A stretch of 64,000 nt of DNA, from positions 2,641,998 through 2,705,997 of the forward strand of contig CM019219.1 in assembly GCA_009741485.1 (NCBI GenBank). The letters run 5' to 3'. The notes beneath the pieces are model-generated. The model saw nothing but the letters and a program-made list of their open reading frames with translations. It had not been told where the DNA came from and searched no databases. The number at the start of each line of letters is the position of its first letter. The first letter of the stretch is position 1. Made by a program: the position numbers and the translations under genes. Origin of the DNA: Malurus cyaneus samueli (Eukaryota > Chordata > Aves > Passeriformes > Maluridae). Below are positions 22,149 through 33,706 of the stretch, piece by piece.

Positions 22149-22285
22149 TCATAGAATCCCAGAATGGTTTGGGCAGGAAGGGACTTTAAAGACCATGGCA
22201 TTCCAACCCCGTGCCATGGGCAGGGACACCTTCCACTACACCAAATTATTCCAAGCCCCATCCAGCCTGCAGTGCTGTCCTTAGG
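22149..22285 (-). repeat. CR1 LINE, 3' end, reverse orientation
   Basis: Begins TCATAGAATCCCAGAATGGT and continues GAAGGGACTTTAAAGACCAT, then GCCATGGGCAGGGACACCTT, the complement of the CR1 3' terminus. Confidence 0.9.
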
Positions 22286-24872
22286 CTGTTTTTTAAAGGT
22301 TGAATTTTTAATTTTTTTTAAGGCTTAGAAGACATGGAATTAATATTCTTTTCTTGAAACTCAGTGTGATTTTCTGGTGTAACACAAAGAATTTCTGGGA
22401 GCTACAATTCTTTTTAAGAGCTGTTGGGTTACATCAGAAACACCATCAGAATTATGGCAGCTGCTTTTCCAGACAGCAGCAGTGATGAAGCATGGAATTA
22501 CAGGCTCTCTGTCCCACCAGGAGAATATTCCTGCAAATCATTATTGAGAGCATCAGGCTGAAATGACTTCATTATGGGCTCACCTTCTTGAATTTAAACC
22601 CAGTGTTGCAGCACCATTTCTGAAATCTGGGAATAGCTAGTTGCCTTGATTGTATCATAGAATTTGGGGTATTTAACACCTATAGCAAAGGAGATTCAGG
22701 GTCTTTTTACTTTGTTAAAAAAGAACTTTCAGATATTTGGGGTTTTAAACCTGCAGTTGCTGTTTACAGGTGAGCTTGTCACACCTGGGTGAAGAAGTGC
22801 ATGTCCCATCATTTAGGTCTCAGGTGTGATTCTCTGGAGAGCAAATATTGTTCTCTCATATAATTTGTATTGAAATTATTTCGGTTCTGCACTGTCTGAA
22901 ACGTGTGATCCCAAAGACTCCAATGAATGGAATTAACTGTAATCCCTCTGGATTTGTACCCAGGAGTGCAGGGTGAAGCCAGGTGTGCAGGGCACAGCAA
23001 AGAAATACCTGTGAAGCTACAAAGCTGAGCTGACACAGCTTCTTTGGGGTTATTTTTATGTAAGGATGAGTTCTTGAATAGCTTTTCTGGTACATTAGGC
23101 ACAGCATGCTTCTCTTCATCGCTGACAGTGGCTTCCATGTATTTCCACATTCCAGGAATGCATTGGCAGCACTGGAGCCATTGTGAGGAAAATCTGCCTG
23201 TACATATACTCTGCTATGTCTGTTCTGCTGTGAGCCAGGGTGCTTGGTGTAAGACTGCCAAATTTCGTGTTATTTCATACCAGACAAAATCTTTAAGTGT
23301 GGTATTTAGCAACATACAGCAAAATTTTCAGTGTTTTGGCACAGGGATTGCTTTCCTGATCTTGGCATGCTGAGAGGTGGAGAACATGGCTTGCTGCTAC
23401 AATAACTGCTTTATTTTATCGGCCCTCTAAGCATTTCAACGTATCAAATCATCTCCTGTAAAATACGTGGAGAGCACAAAGAAAATAATTGGGCCAGGCC
23501 TTTGCAAAGCCGTAAGAAGATCTGCCTTTGAATTCCTGTTGCTTGCTGCCTTTTCTGGGCTAAGAGGAGGGGGAGGCTGCCCTGCACAGCGTTACCTGCC
23601 CTGTGGCTGAATGGGTGGTGCACGGCTCCATCCCATGCCTTGGCTGCGAGAGGGCTAAGCATGACCTAAACCTTGTGGTAGCAGCTAAATTGAGGAGCAA
23701 TTAATGGCTACCAAGGGCTTTCAGTGAAAAGGGATGAGGTGTTATAGCCTCCAGACAAAGGAGGGAAAGGAACGCTGGCGTGTTTTGTTTAACACAAATA
23801 AGGGAAAAGCCAACCTGCGGCTTAATTTCCATTTGTTAGGGAACAGTATAGGTCGGAAGGAGCCGGTTTCTGTGTTACTGGAAATGAAACTGAGTGCTGT
23901 CAGGCGAACCAACTGCTGCCAGGAAACAGATAAATTCTGGGTAATCACAAGGGCATCAGCCCGTGCTGCAGAACCAGAGCTAACAGAGCTGGTGAGGGAA
24001 CAAAACCTCAGCAGTCACTGCAGCAGCCAGGTGTCCATGGACATTGTCATGTGTCAAGCAGAGGCGAGGAGAGTGTGCGTTTATTGAGAAATTTCAGCGT
24101 TTGAAAGGTTTGAGGACTGAAATTCGAGCAGAAGGGTCTTTCACCCCAATTTCCAGTAGTAATTAGCCTCGCTGGCAGTGCCCTACCCTCAGCTCCATGG
24201 GTGCTGCACTGCTGCTTATCCAATGTAAGGGTGATGCTTTGGGGCATGTCTGCAGCTGCCTGGGGCTTGGTGGATGAAGGACAAATAACTCTGGGCTTAT
24301 CTTAAGCCAGTTCAGAGCCAAACGTGGCTGACAAAGTGGTAAGCATGTTCAGGCTTACCACTCTGAGACAGAAAGGCTCACACATGTATTTCATGGCCTA
24401 TTTATTTTATCCATGAACGTTTCCATTGCTCCCAGTCTGGGGCACCCGGATCAGGTGTCTGAGGCAGGCAGGGAGGCAGCAAACACAGAGCTGTTGCATG
24501 CGTGCAGCAAATAGCCTGTGATATAAAAAAAGGATTTTTAAATTTGGTGGAGATCCCATCATATGCCAAATGTAGTCAGAACCTTCTGCATAGCAATTCT
24601 TCACCTGTTTGGGGCATCAGGTCACTGTGATTCTGTTAGTTTTTGACCTGGAGCACATTGAACATATTACAGAGATGTGGTCCTTCCCTGAGCATGAAAT
24701 ATGTGCTAAAAATACTTCTGATTGCTGTTACTAAGACTTTGTGAATTTGAGAATTTCCCCTGACACTGGAGTGTGGCTTTTGAAGCTGTTCTCCATTTTG
24801 TGTTCTTGGAGACCTTTGGTGGAGCCAAGATGTCCCTGTGAGTGCATGGTACCCAGCACAATTTGGTGTCTG

Positions 24873-24972
24873 GGACATCACTCTGTGACTGGGACATCAT
24901 CCTGTGGCTGTGACATCATTCTGTGGCTGTGACATCATCCTGTGGCTGGGACATCATCCTGTGATTGGGACA
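24873..24972. repeat. 19-bp minisatellite, about five copies
   Basis: The unit GACATCATCCTGTGGCTGK repeats about five times with single-base changes. Each unit carries TGACATCA or GGACATCA, close to a CRE/AP-1-like half site. Confidence 0.85.
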
Positions 24973-26639
24973 CTGACCCTTTGGCCCTGGGCAAGTCCCT
25001 TAGCTGTGTTTTTTGCCTGGCAGGAGAGGCATAACCCCATAAATCACTGGGATTGCTCAGATGCTCAGATGGACAGTGCAGAGTTGTAGGCATTGTGAAA
25101 GGGACAATTCTGAAATTATTGCTAACCTTGGTGCACATGAATCAAGTAACAACAGACTGGAGCAGACAGCGAAGTTTGGAAAGGCTGCATGGAAAGAAGG
25201 CTCTAACTGCAGCCAAATCCTGTGCACTGGAAGTGAAGGAAATTCTGTCTATCCGCAGGGCTTAGCACTGCTACATACACATGTCTTAATGACTTGGATC
25301 CCAAAATCACTTCAGAAGGACCATGGGGATAATTAGATTTTTTTCCTATCCATGGTTTCCATCTCCATCAGGAAGGCTTCTAGTCAGTGGGTAGCAAAAG
25401 CGCTGACATCTGAGAGAAAAACACAAACCAGCTCACAAATGAACTGAATGAGTTTTCTTTCCATGAAGACTAAACTCTCATGGCCAGTTCTTTAAAGCTT
25501 GAATGTTATTTATGTTTTTTTCCCCTTCTGACAAAGGGAAAAAGCACTGTCCAGAACAGGGACCTATGGGCAGCCAGTTATTCAAACAACATTACTGAAA
25601 ATAGTGTTTGTGGAAAACAGGTTTGTGCTTCAGCAACAGGCCTTCATAGTGCTGGGAATTCTCCACAGCCAGCTCATCTTGGGAAGCCCAGAGGATGAGA
25701 GGCAGAAAATGCTGGGGTTGGAGCGAGCTGCAGAAGCAGACAGAAAACAACTTTCTGCTTGAGTCTTGGAGCCCAAGGCTGCCACGGGAATGGATTCAAT
25801 TACGCTCTGAGCTTTATTGCTGAAATATTCCACTGGGAAACCATAAAAAAACATTTTCAGACTTGATTCCCGAAGTTCTGGAAAAGGAGTTAGCAAGTGT
25901 TTTATTGCTACCAGTCTCAACACGTGATAAGAAATGCAAATGCTGAGTGGGATGGAGGAACATGGTGCAAAAGCCCCTTCACATCATCAAACCCTTCTGT
26001 CTGTTCATCGCCCACTCAGACTGGCCACTCCTGCTGCATTTTATGTGTGCTGAGCATGGAGCCACTTCTGTTGTGATCAGCCCTCACTGTGTTGGTGGGA
26101 GCTGCTCCCTTGTTAAATATCTGACCGCTGCTTCTGCTTGCTTCCCTCTTTCTTCTTCACTGCATTAAATACCGACTGCAAAGCCTTCCTCAAAAGTAAT
26201 TTGTCCTCCTGGGCTGTGCAGCAGCAGGACAGGACACCCAGAGCACTGCTGAGTTCACAGCTACAGCTTCCCTTGCCATTCACACCCTCTCTTGTCCCTA
26301 CAGGCCATCCCCAGCACCGTGCCCGGCCATCCAGCTGGGCGGATGAAATTCAGCTCCAGATTCATTCCTGATGTCATCTGTGTTGCCTGCTCGCATGTGT
26401 TTAAGATTAATGTTTAGGCTCTGTTTTGTAATGAGCTCTAAATCTTCCTTTTAGCTGTCATGTCGTTTCCTTGTTCGCTCGTTACGCCGGCTCTGGGAAG
26501 GAGCGGCGTGCTGTGCGCGGCACAGCCTGGCTGCATGGAAAATGTCACTGGGAGAGCACGGCGCTGCTAAAGGCCATTCCCACGTGAAGCCAAGCAGATG
26601 TGCCTCTCAATACTGCAGGGGACCCATGGCCCCCGCCTA

Positions 26640-26955
26640 AACAGGCTTCAAGGGAACTGGGGAGGGACTGGGGACAACGGCCTGGAGTGACAGGGCAAGG
26701 GGGAATGGCTCCCCACTGCCAGAAGGCAGGGATGGATGGGATGTTCAGAAGAAATTATTCCCTGTAAGGATGCAGAGGCCCCGGCACAGGGTGCCCAGAG
26801 AAGCTGTGGCTGCCCCTGGATCCCTGGAAGTGTCCAAGGCCAGGCTGGATAGGGCTTGGGGCAACCTGGATACATGGAAGGTGTCCCTGCCCACGGCAGT
26901 GGGTTGAAACTAGATGATTTTTAAAGGTCCCTTCTGACCCAAATCATTCAATGAA
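26640..26955 (+). repeat. CR1 LINE, 3' end
   Basis: Forward CR1 of about 315 bases with AACTGGGGAGGGACTGGGGA, CAGAGAAGCTGTGGCTGCCC, AAGGTGTCCCTGCCCACGGC and an ATTCAATGA tail. It ends just before the CpG island. Confidence 0.9.
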
Positions 26956-27049
26956 AATGAATGAAAAATAGAGAGAAAAATTGAGAGAAAAATTAAGGAG
27001 TGGGATTTTTTTTTCCCCCGTATCCCACCGGTGGGTGTAGGGGCGCATG

Positions 27050-28450
27050 GTGTCCATCTGTGATGCGCCAAAATTTGGGCGCTACTTCTTCCTGCGGGAA
27101 CCCTTCAATGCGCGGCTGGTGGAGTCCAGTTCTCCTGCTCCTCCCCGGGCCGGCCGTGCCACCAGGAGTCACTCTCGGCCTCCGAACGGGCCCGGAGCCC
27201 CAGGCGAGCCGCACCCGCAGCATCCCGGGCTGCGGGGCCGTGCGCGGGCGCTGATGCCGCGGCAGCGCTCCATGCTCCGGTCCGCGGCTCCCCGTCGGGC
27301 AGCGCCTCATCGCTGCCCGAATCCCCTTTTTTTATTATTTTTGGACTTTCCCCCCGCCCCCCATACGCTCCTCCTGGCGGTGTTTAACCCCGGGGATGCC
27401 CGTTCGGGCGGCAGCGGGGTCTCCCCGCCTCCCTCGCAGCGAGCGCTCCGGTCGCGGCTCCCCGGGGCGGGCGCTCCGCAGGTGCGGGCCGGGCTCTGCC
27501 GGCGCTGGCTCCGCTCAGGAAGTGACAAGCGCATTTCCTCCTCCTCCTCCTCTCCTCCTTCTCCTTCTCCCCTCCTCCTCCTCGCTCCTCCTCCGCCCGC
27601 CCCGCCCGCAGCACGGCGGCGGCGGCGGCAGCGGAGCGCGGTCGGAGCGGCGCCCACAGCCGGCCCGGCCGGCCGCGCCGCCGCCACCGCGGGAGCGCTC
27701 GGTAAAGCGATGCCGGAGCGCAGCGGGCGTGCCGCCCCGGTGGGTGCCGGGGGGACGGACAAGGGCGGGTGAGCCGCCCCCGGCACGGGGCGGCACGGAG
27801 GGGATGGGGACCGAGGGTGGTACCCCCCGCCGCCGCCGCATCCCCGCGGAGCGGGCTGGGGATGTCCGCCTTTGTGCCGTCGGGTCTCACCCCGCCCCGG
27901 GGTGAGCGGGGGGCACCGCGGAGGAGCCTCCTGGGCGGCCGGAGGGTGCGTGGAGCGGTGGGATGTGTGTCCGGAGCGGCGGGGGCTGCGGGATGCTGTG
28001 CCCGACGTGCGGGGATGGGCCGCTCTCCGGAGTTTGGCGAGCGGACAGCGAGCGGTCCTCACCCGCTCGGGTTCCTCTGCCTTTGCCACTGGAATTATTT
28101 CCTGCGAAACGATCAACACGTGCTTTCCTTTCTCTGGGCCGAGAGTGCTGCTCAAGGGGGCTGAAACTCGGATGCCGTCGGGCTCGGTGCAGAACTCGCC
28201 GGGTTCGGGGTCTCACGGGGGCTGCAGCCCAAGGGAGCCGCGGTTGAGCATCCCCGCGGATGGAGAGATGCTCTCCAGCTCACCCCGGGCCGCCGCACAC
28301 TTCCCACGGTGCCGTGCCTCGGATTTCACCCTTTGCACGTGTGAGATCGCTCAGGACAGGGCAGGAGGGGGCCAGGCCGGTCCCCGGGGTGGGGGTCTGC
28401 AGCCCCCAGCGCTGCTGCATGGGACACGGCAGCTCGGTTCCGTGCTAAGA
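27050..28450 (+). promoter_or_regulatory. CpG island, inferred FAM53B promoter and non-coding exon 1
   Basis: About 1.4 kb is very rich in GC and CpG, with poly-CGG and CTCCTCC tracts. A GGAAGTGACA ETS-type site lies at 27518-27527, followed by a CT-rich tract (27537-27595). Two donors could end exon 1: CTCG|GTAAAG after 27701 and GGGCGG|GTGAGC after 27768. FAM53B is the only plus-strand gene downstream, so the assignment rests on position; no transcript evidence is available. Confidence 0.65.
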
Positions 28451-28504
28451 GCCCTGGCAGTGCTGCTGTCCTAGAAAGCCTGTAAGTCTTGTTTCTCCGT
28501 TCAG

Positions 28505-28560
28505 TGACGTCAGGTTGTGCAGGTTCTAAGGTACGTGAAGGTTTCACGTACAGCTGTACG
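28505..28560. promoter_or_regulatory. CRE followed by overlapping palindromes
   Basis: A perfect CRE, TGACGTCA, is at 28505-28512. It is followed by GTACGTGAA-GGT-TTCACGTAC (28531-28551), whose right arm overlaps the perfect palindrome CGTACAGCTGTACG (28547-28560). A further TTTCACG follows at 28567. The cluster lies just past the CpG island and looks like a regulatory element, but no factor is proven. Confidence 0.5.
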
Positions 28561-29899
28561 CAGAGATTTCACGAGTAAGGGGCTTTTCCTCTATAATTTA
28601 AATTTTCTTGACACCGAGAGTGTTTGCAAGAGCACGGTGCCTGTCTCTGAGTTGTGCCGCTGCCTCTCGGTGCCGTGCGGTCTCCACAGACGCTGGTGTA
28701 CCTTGGCAGCTCATCCCCTCCTTAGGAAATCCTCTGGAGTGAAAAGTAAGCGTAATTTGTTATGAAATAGGCTGATAGACGAAACTTCAGTTGGCGATTG
28801 AAACCAGATGTGCATATTTTCCTTTTGAATCCTCAAGCAATGGTAAAAGTCTGTTTTGACAGATTAGAAACTACTTGCAAATTGCAGAGGTAGCAGTGTC
28901 CTGAGATAATCCAGTAAAAACACGGGGGGCTGTGAGCATCTCTGCCCAGCGTCGGGTATCTCCGAGCACAGAAAACGCTGCTGCCATGACAAAGCCCAGA
29001 TTCCCTTGGCCTGCCTCTGTCACAGGCAGAAATATTCACCAGGGCTTGGCTGTGGGCTGGAAAAAGAAATAAAGAAGCCCCAGAACGGTGTAGATAATGT
29101 TTCCAGAGAAAATATTTGGGGTGGGTCGTGAAACTGATTAGAGTGATAGTAAAAAACCTGAATTTCCGAGCGGTTTGCTCTGTCCTTACCTGTCGCGGCT
29201 CGGTGCGGGTTTGAAGCGAGCTTCTGATTTATTTCTTCATTTTTGAAAGTCCTCCGGAGCCCGAGGATGCTTGTGGCGGTGGGTGTGTCACACCCAGCTC
29301 TGGCACGGCCGGGCTCGGGGAGGCAGTAAGGGCTGGAGGCACTTCACCGGGAGGAGCACTCGGTCTCCTCGCCTCCAAAACTGGGGGAAAACGCAGCTAA
29401 AACAACCTGCCGTGGGATCGCTTCCTTCCTCCGCTTCAGAGCAGGGAAGGAGCTGCCAGGCACGGCCACGTGGAGCGCGGCCACGCGTGCTGGAGGTTTT
29501 GCAGCTGAATCCCCGGCTCCGGACTCTCTCACTTGCAGCTTAAACCCAAAGGAGGGAGGGGAACTTTTGTGACTTCCAACTCTGCACAGAGCCGAGATGT
29601 CCAGGAACCACACTGGTTATAGAAAGCAGATGGTCTTGTGCTGTAAATGCTAAACTTTGCATAGAAAATCTGTGCAAATCAGTTCAGTGGATAATTGATT
29701 TGTGTGAGTGAGATCCAGGTTTTTGTGTATGGAGATCAAGCAGACTGTGGGACAGAGCTGGCACCAATGTAGGTTAATTTTCAGCTATAGATACCTGCAT
29801 AAATAAATATATCTGTATAAATATGCACACATGCAAATAGGCAAATATATACCAATATAAATCCCCAAATCTGCTTTGGTTAATTATATGCAATTTTTG

Positions 29900-29918
29900 T
29901 TTTTTTTTTTTTTTTTTT
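29900..29918. repeat. T homopolymer
   Basis: An uninterrupted run of about 18 T after GTTTTTG-like sequence in an AT-rich stretch. Confidence 0.85.
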
Positions 29919-32900
29919 ATTGTATGTAGTATCACAGGCTGGCTTCACTTTCAGCAGAAGTATAGGCAGAACAAGAAATACAACTTTTTGCCAAAACACG
30001 TGTATTTTGACACCACGGACATTTTAACACACTGACACCATGGGCTGTGTCCTGATGGGGTGGGGAGTGGAATGAGCTTTATCCCATTTGTCTATTTTTT
30101 ATTTCTGGTTGATTTCTGATTCCTCAAATGGCAGCTGCGTGGTTGAGACTCTTCTTCCTCTTTCTCTTTCTCTCTTACAAGGTTGCATAGAGTTTTCCTT
30201 CTCTTTGTCGGGATGGAGGTGGTTTGCACTTGCCTTGTAAGGTCTCAGATGGAAAAGGGAACACCCCAAGCTGAAAGGATGATTTGGGTTTTGTTCCCTT
30301 CCCCCTCCCTTATCACATGGTTTGTCCAATGATGTTGCTGAGAAATAGCCCTAATGAACATTAATCTGTGGTGGGGCAGACTTTGGACAGCGGGCTGGGA
30401 CAGGGTGAGGTGCCAGAGATGCTGGTAGCTGTTTGGGGAGCTCAGCCTGCCGGGGTCGAGCCTCCTGCCCACGTCCCAGGGGAAGGAGAGGCCAAGCAGA
30501 GCCTTTCTATCAGATCTGCCCTCCCCAAAACTTTCTCCTGGAGTGAAAACACCTTCAGAAAAACGAGTTTTACTCCCATGGCCGTGGGGGACCAGGGGAG
30601 CAGAGGAGCTGTGAGGTTGCTCCTCTGGAGCTTCTCAAGCAAGCTCTTTTCTTGGCTGACGTTTTCTGCTGCTTTCTCTCCCAAAACGGGGAGGAGGAGG
30701 AAGAGGAAGCGAGCCTGCTGACTCGGGGAAACAGAACCAAAAAAAAAAAAAGCAGGTCCCGAGCAGCAGAGGGCCGTGACTGCTGTGGGTCCCACATGCC
30801 CGATGCGGTGAGAGCCACAGCTCCCATTGCGGGGTCCCTGCAGGGCTGGGCAAAAATATCACCAAAACAACAGCTCCTCCAGCATGTCTGCTCTTCAGAG
30901 AGCTAAATATAAACTATTAGGAGGGAATTTTCCACCATGCTGCTCCTCTGTGCCTGCCAGCCTGCCGGGCTGTACCCCCAGGGATCCCCTGTCCCTGATC
31001 CCCAGCACGGCACGGGATGAGTGCCACCACTCTCTTTAGGGATGAGACCTTCCGTAAATTCCTTGAAAGCTGTCAGGACGCTGGCAGACCTGAGCCCTGG
31101 AGCTCTGCTTCTGCCCACAAATCTCCCTAGGAGCAGTGGCTGTGCTGGAATTGTGAAAAAGGGCTTCTCCAAGGTCACCCTGGGCGCCCGCAGTTGCAGC
31201 CTGGCTGCCCGCGACCCAGCTATTTCTGTAGAGCAGCAATGCAGAACGTGGCGCTGCCACAGGGAACTGGAGACAGCAGTTCCACTGGCTGCTTTGTTTT
31301 TCCAAACTTTTCTGAGCTGGCTGCCTCTGGAGAGACAAAAATTGCGTTTCTGAAACCTCTGTGGGGTGGTGTGTCCCAGTACAGGCTGTGGATGTGTGAG
31401 TGTTTAGTCATCAATGGGTGAGGTGGGGATTAAGAATTAAGAAGTGGTGGTGCAGTTAATTTACAGCCAGAATTTCTTCTGGCTTCTGGTGGTTTATCCA
31501 TGAGTTTTGTAGCCTGTGGTGTTGGTTATGTTCCATATTGCATCTGATGCACCTGACATATGCTATCTAAAATAAATAAGGTTTGATTTGTTAGAAGTTT
31601 CTTTGAAATGCATGGAGGAGTAAAGTACATTAGACTGACCTGGAGGAGCAGCACTAAAACCTGAGTGAAACTGCAGGCTGTGGGTCCCTGCATGGATGGG
31701 TGGGAAGTACCAAGCCAGTTTGGCTCAGTAATCACTTCATTTGAGTAATATCTTAAGAACTGGTTGAGTGAGTGCAAAAAATCTGTTCTGGTGCATTGAG
31801 TTTCTATACCTCCCCCCTAAAAGTGTACCCAAGGGAGACTTGGTCATGGTTTTTGCTTTTAGAGGATTAAATGTAGCAGCATCATTGGTGTCACTCCTCT
31901 GTAGTCCATTTGAAGCATCCCTTGGGCTCCATCATTCCCTGTATTTGTGGCTCCTGGCCATAGGTTTTGCTTTCAGCAGCCAGGCTCGGGGCTGGCTGTG
32001 CGGTAGGTGTGGGGCTGTAGCCCCAATTTCGAGGATTAAATGTAGCTGAGGGAGGAGTTTGACTTCACCACCGTCTCGTGCTTACAGATCCTTGTGTCTC
32101 CTAGGGTTTGTAAAAAATGGGATCTGGCAAGCTTTGATCCAGCAGCTGGAAAACCTGCTCTGCTCTCCCTCTCTCTGCTCAAAACCAGCCCTGAAAGGAA
32201 GGACCAGGAGTCCTTTGGATGGCTGAGGAGAAGCAGGGCTGGGGAGGTGGTGGTGCAGAAGGATGTGGCTGCCAAGGTGCATCAGCTTTGGTCTCCAGAC
32301 TGGTCTGGATCAGGGGGTCAAGAATTCACCCTCATCCTCCTCCTAAATCCAAGGGAATGAGTTAAAGTGTGTTTTATTTGCATTTAAGGCATTTCTTTTT
32401 TGTCCTTTGCCCCATGATGACTCTTGCAGTGACCCCACACAAGCCTTCATGCTCCCCTCCCCACCTGCACAAGTGCTGTCATCGCTATTCTGCACCACTG
32501 GGAAATATTAATTGTAAGGAAAAGTAATTAATGCAGGCAACTGGTCTTCTCTGGTTAGGACAGCCTGGCAGCATAGTTAGGCCAGGTGGAGCTGGCCATT
32601 TCCTGTTTCAAGTGGTGTGGGAAAGTCACAATAACAGGGATTTTTGTTTCTGTGCTTGCCTTAACTGTACTGAGAATAGCCTTCTGACGTGCTGGGCAAC
32701 AGTGGTCAATGTTATGAGATTACTTCAAGAATATATAAATTATTATCCTTGTTATCCATGTGCTTTGGGTTGTTTTTTTTTTGTCCCAGCTGTTACAAAT
32801 GAATATTGTACAAATGAATAATTTTGAAAGGGCAAGTTTTAATAGTATGAACTAGATGCCAAAATTTACAATTGTGTGCCAAAGCTCAAGAGCCATCATA

Positions 32901-32973
32901 ATTATAAAGATATGAAGATACAGAAAGCAATATAAAATATCCACTTTTGGTTTGTAGCATGTCTGTTAATTCA

Positions 32974-33124
32974 GGTTGCCCAGAGAAGCTGGGGCTGCCC
33001 CATCCTTGGAGGTGCTCCTGGACAGGGCTTGGAGCACCCTGGGGTAGTGGAAGGTGTCCCTGACATGGCAGGGGTGGAACAAGAAGCTCTTTAAGGTCCC
33101 GTCCAATCCAGGCCATTCTGTGAT
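32974..33124 (+). repeat. CR1 LINE, 3' end
   Basis: Contains GGTTGCCCAGAGAAGCTGGG, GTGGAAGGTGTCCCTGACAT and TTTAAGGTCCCGTCCAATCC, ending CATTCTGTGATCA. Confidence 0.9.
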
Positions 33125-33654
33125 CATTGGACAATCAGCTGTATTATAAATGAGATGCAGTGCAATGGATGGTATTTCTCAGAGTGAAAGCATCGTGGTT
33201 AGTGAAGATCTGCATTGCCAAAATGTAAATGTTTCATTTGGAAACTCTCAGCCGCGTTTTCGGTTGCGCATGGTTTGTGTTGTTGGTAGAAATTACTTTT
33301 CCCATGGAGGTTTCAGAGGTACATATTTGAAACTTAATTTAAAGAAAAAGTTCCAGCTCTGCAGTGTGATGGATTGTGCTGTCAGTGCCCTCCCTGTGCC
33401 TGTCCTGTGAACCCCATGACACACACAAAGGTGGCAGATTCAGCAGGAGCTGGACCAGAGCCAGGCCAGCCTGTGAGGAGCTGCTCTGTCAGCCCACCCT
33501 CCTGCTCCCTGCACATCCCACCCTGGGACATGGGGGCTGCTGGCCCACAGCTCCCTCGGGGTGTAGGGCAGGGAGCCAGGACAGCCCTGCTCCTGGGAGT
33601 GCTCTGTGTGTCACTATTTTTAGTCTTTTTCTGAATTAATTATTGCTAGAGCAG

Positions 33655-33706
33655 GGACTCAGTGATGTTAAAGGTCTTTTCCAGCCCAACAATTCTACGA
33701 TTCAGT
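33655..33706 (+). repeat. CR1 LINE, very short 3' tip
   Basis: Only GATGTTAAAGGTCTTTTCCA and AACAATTCTACGATTC of the CR1 3' tip remain. Confidence 0.6.

Larger units (their letters stand above)
19213..26990. other. Intergenic region between EEF1AKMT2 and FAM53B
   Basis: About 7.8 kb with no supported gene. It holds CR1 fragments at 22149-22285 and 26640-26955 and a 19-bp minisatellite at 24873-24972. The many short open frames lack splice partners or recognisable domains. Confidence 0.7.

Noticed and set aside
27307..28155. 282-codon minus-strand open frame
   Set aside because: Lies in the CpG island, where stop codons are rare; composition is Arg/Pro/Gly-rich and low-complexity.
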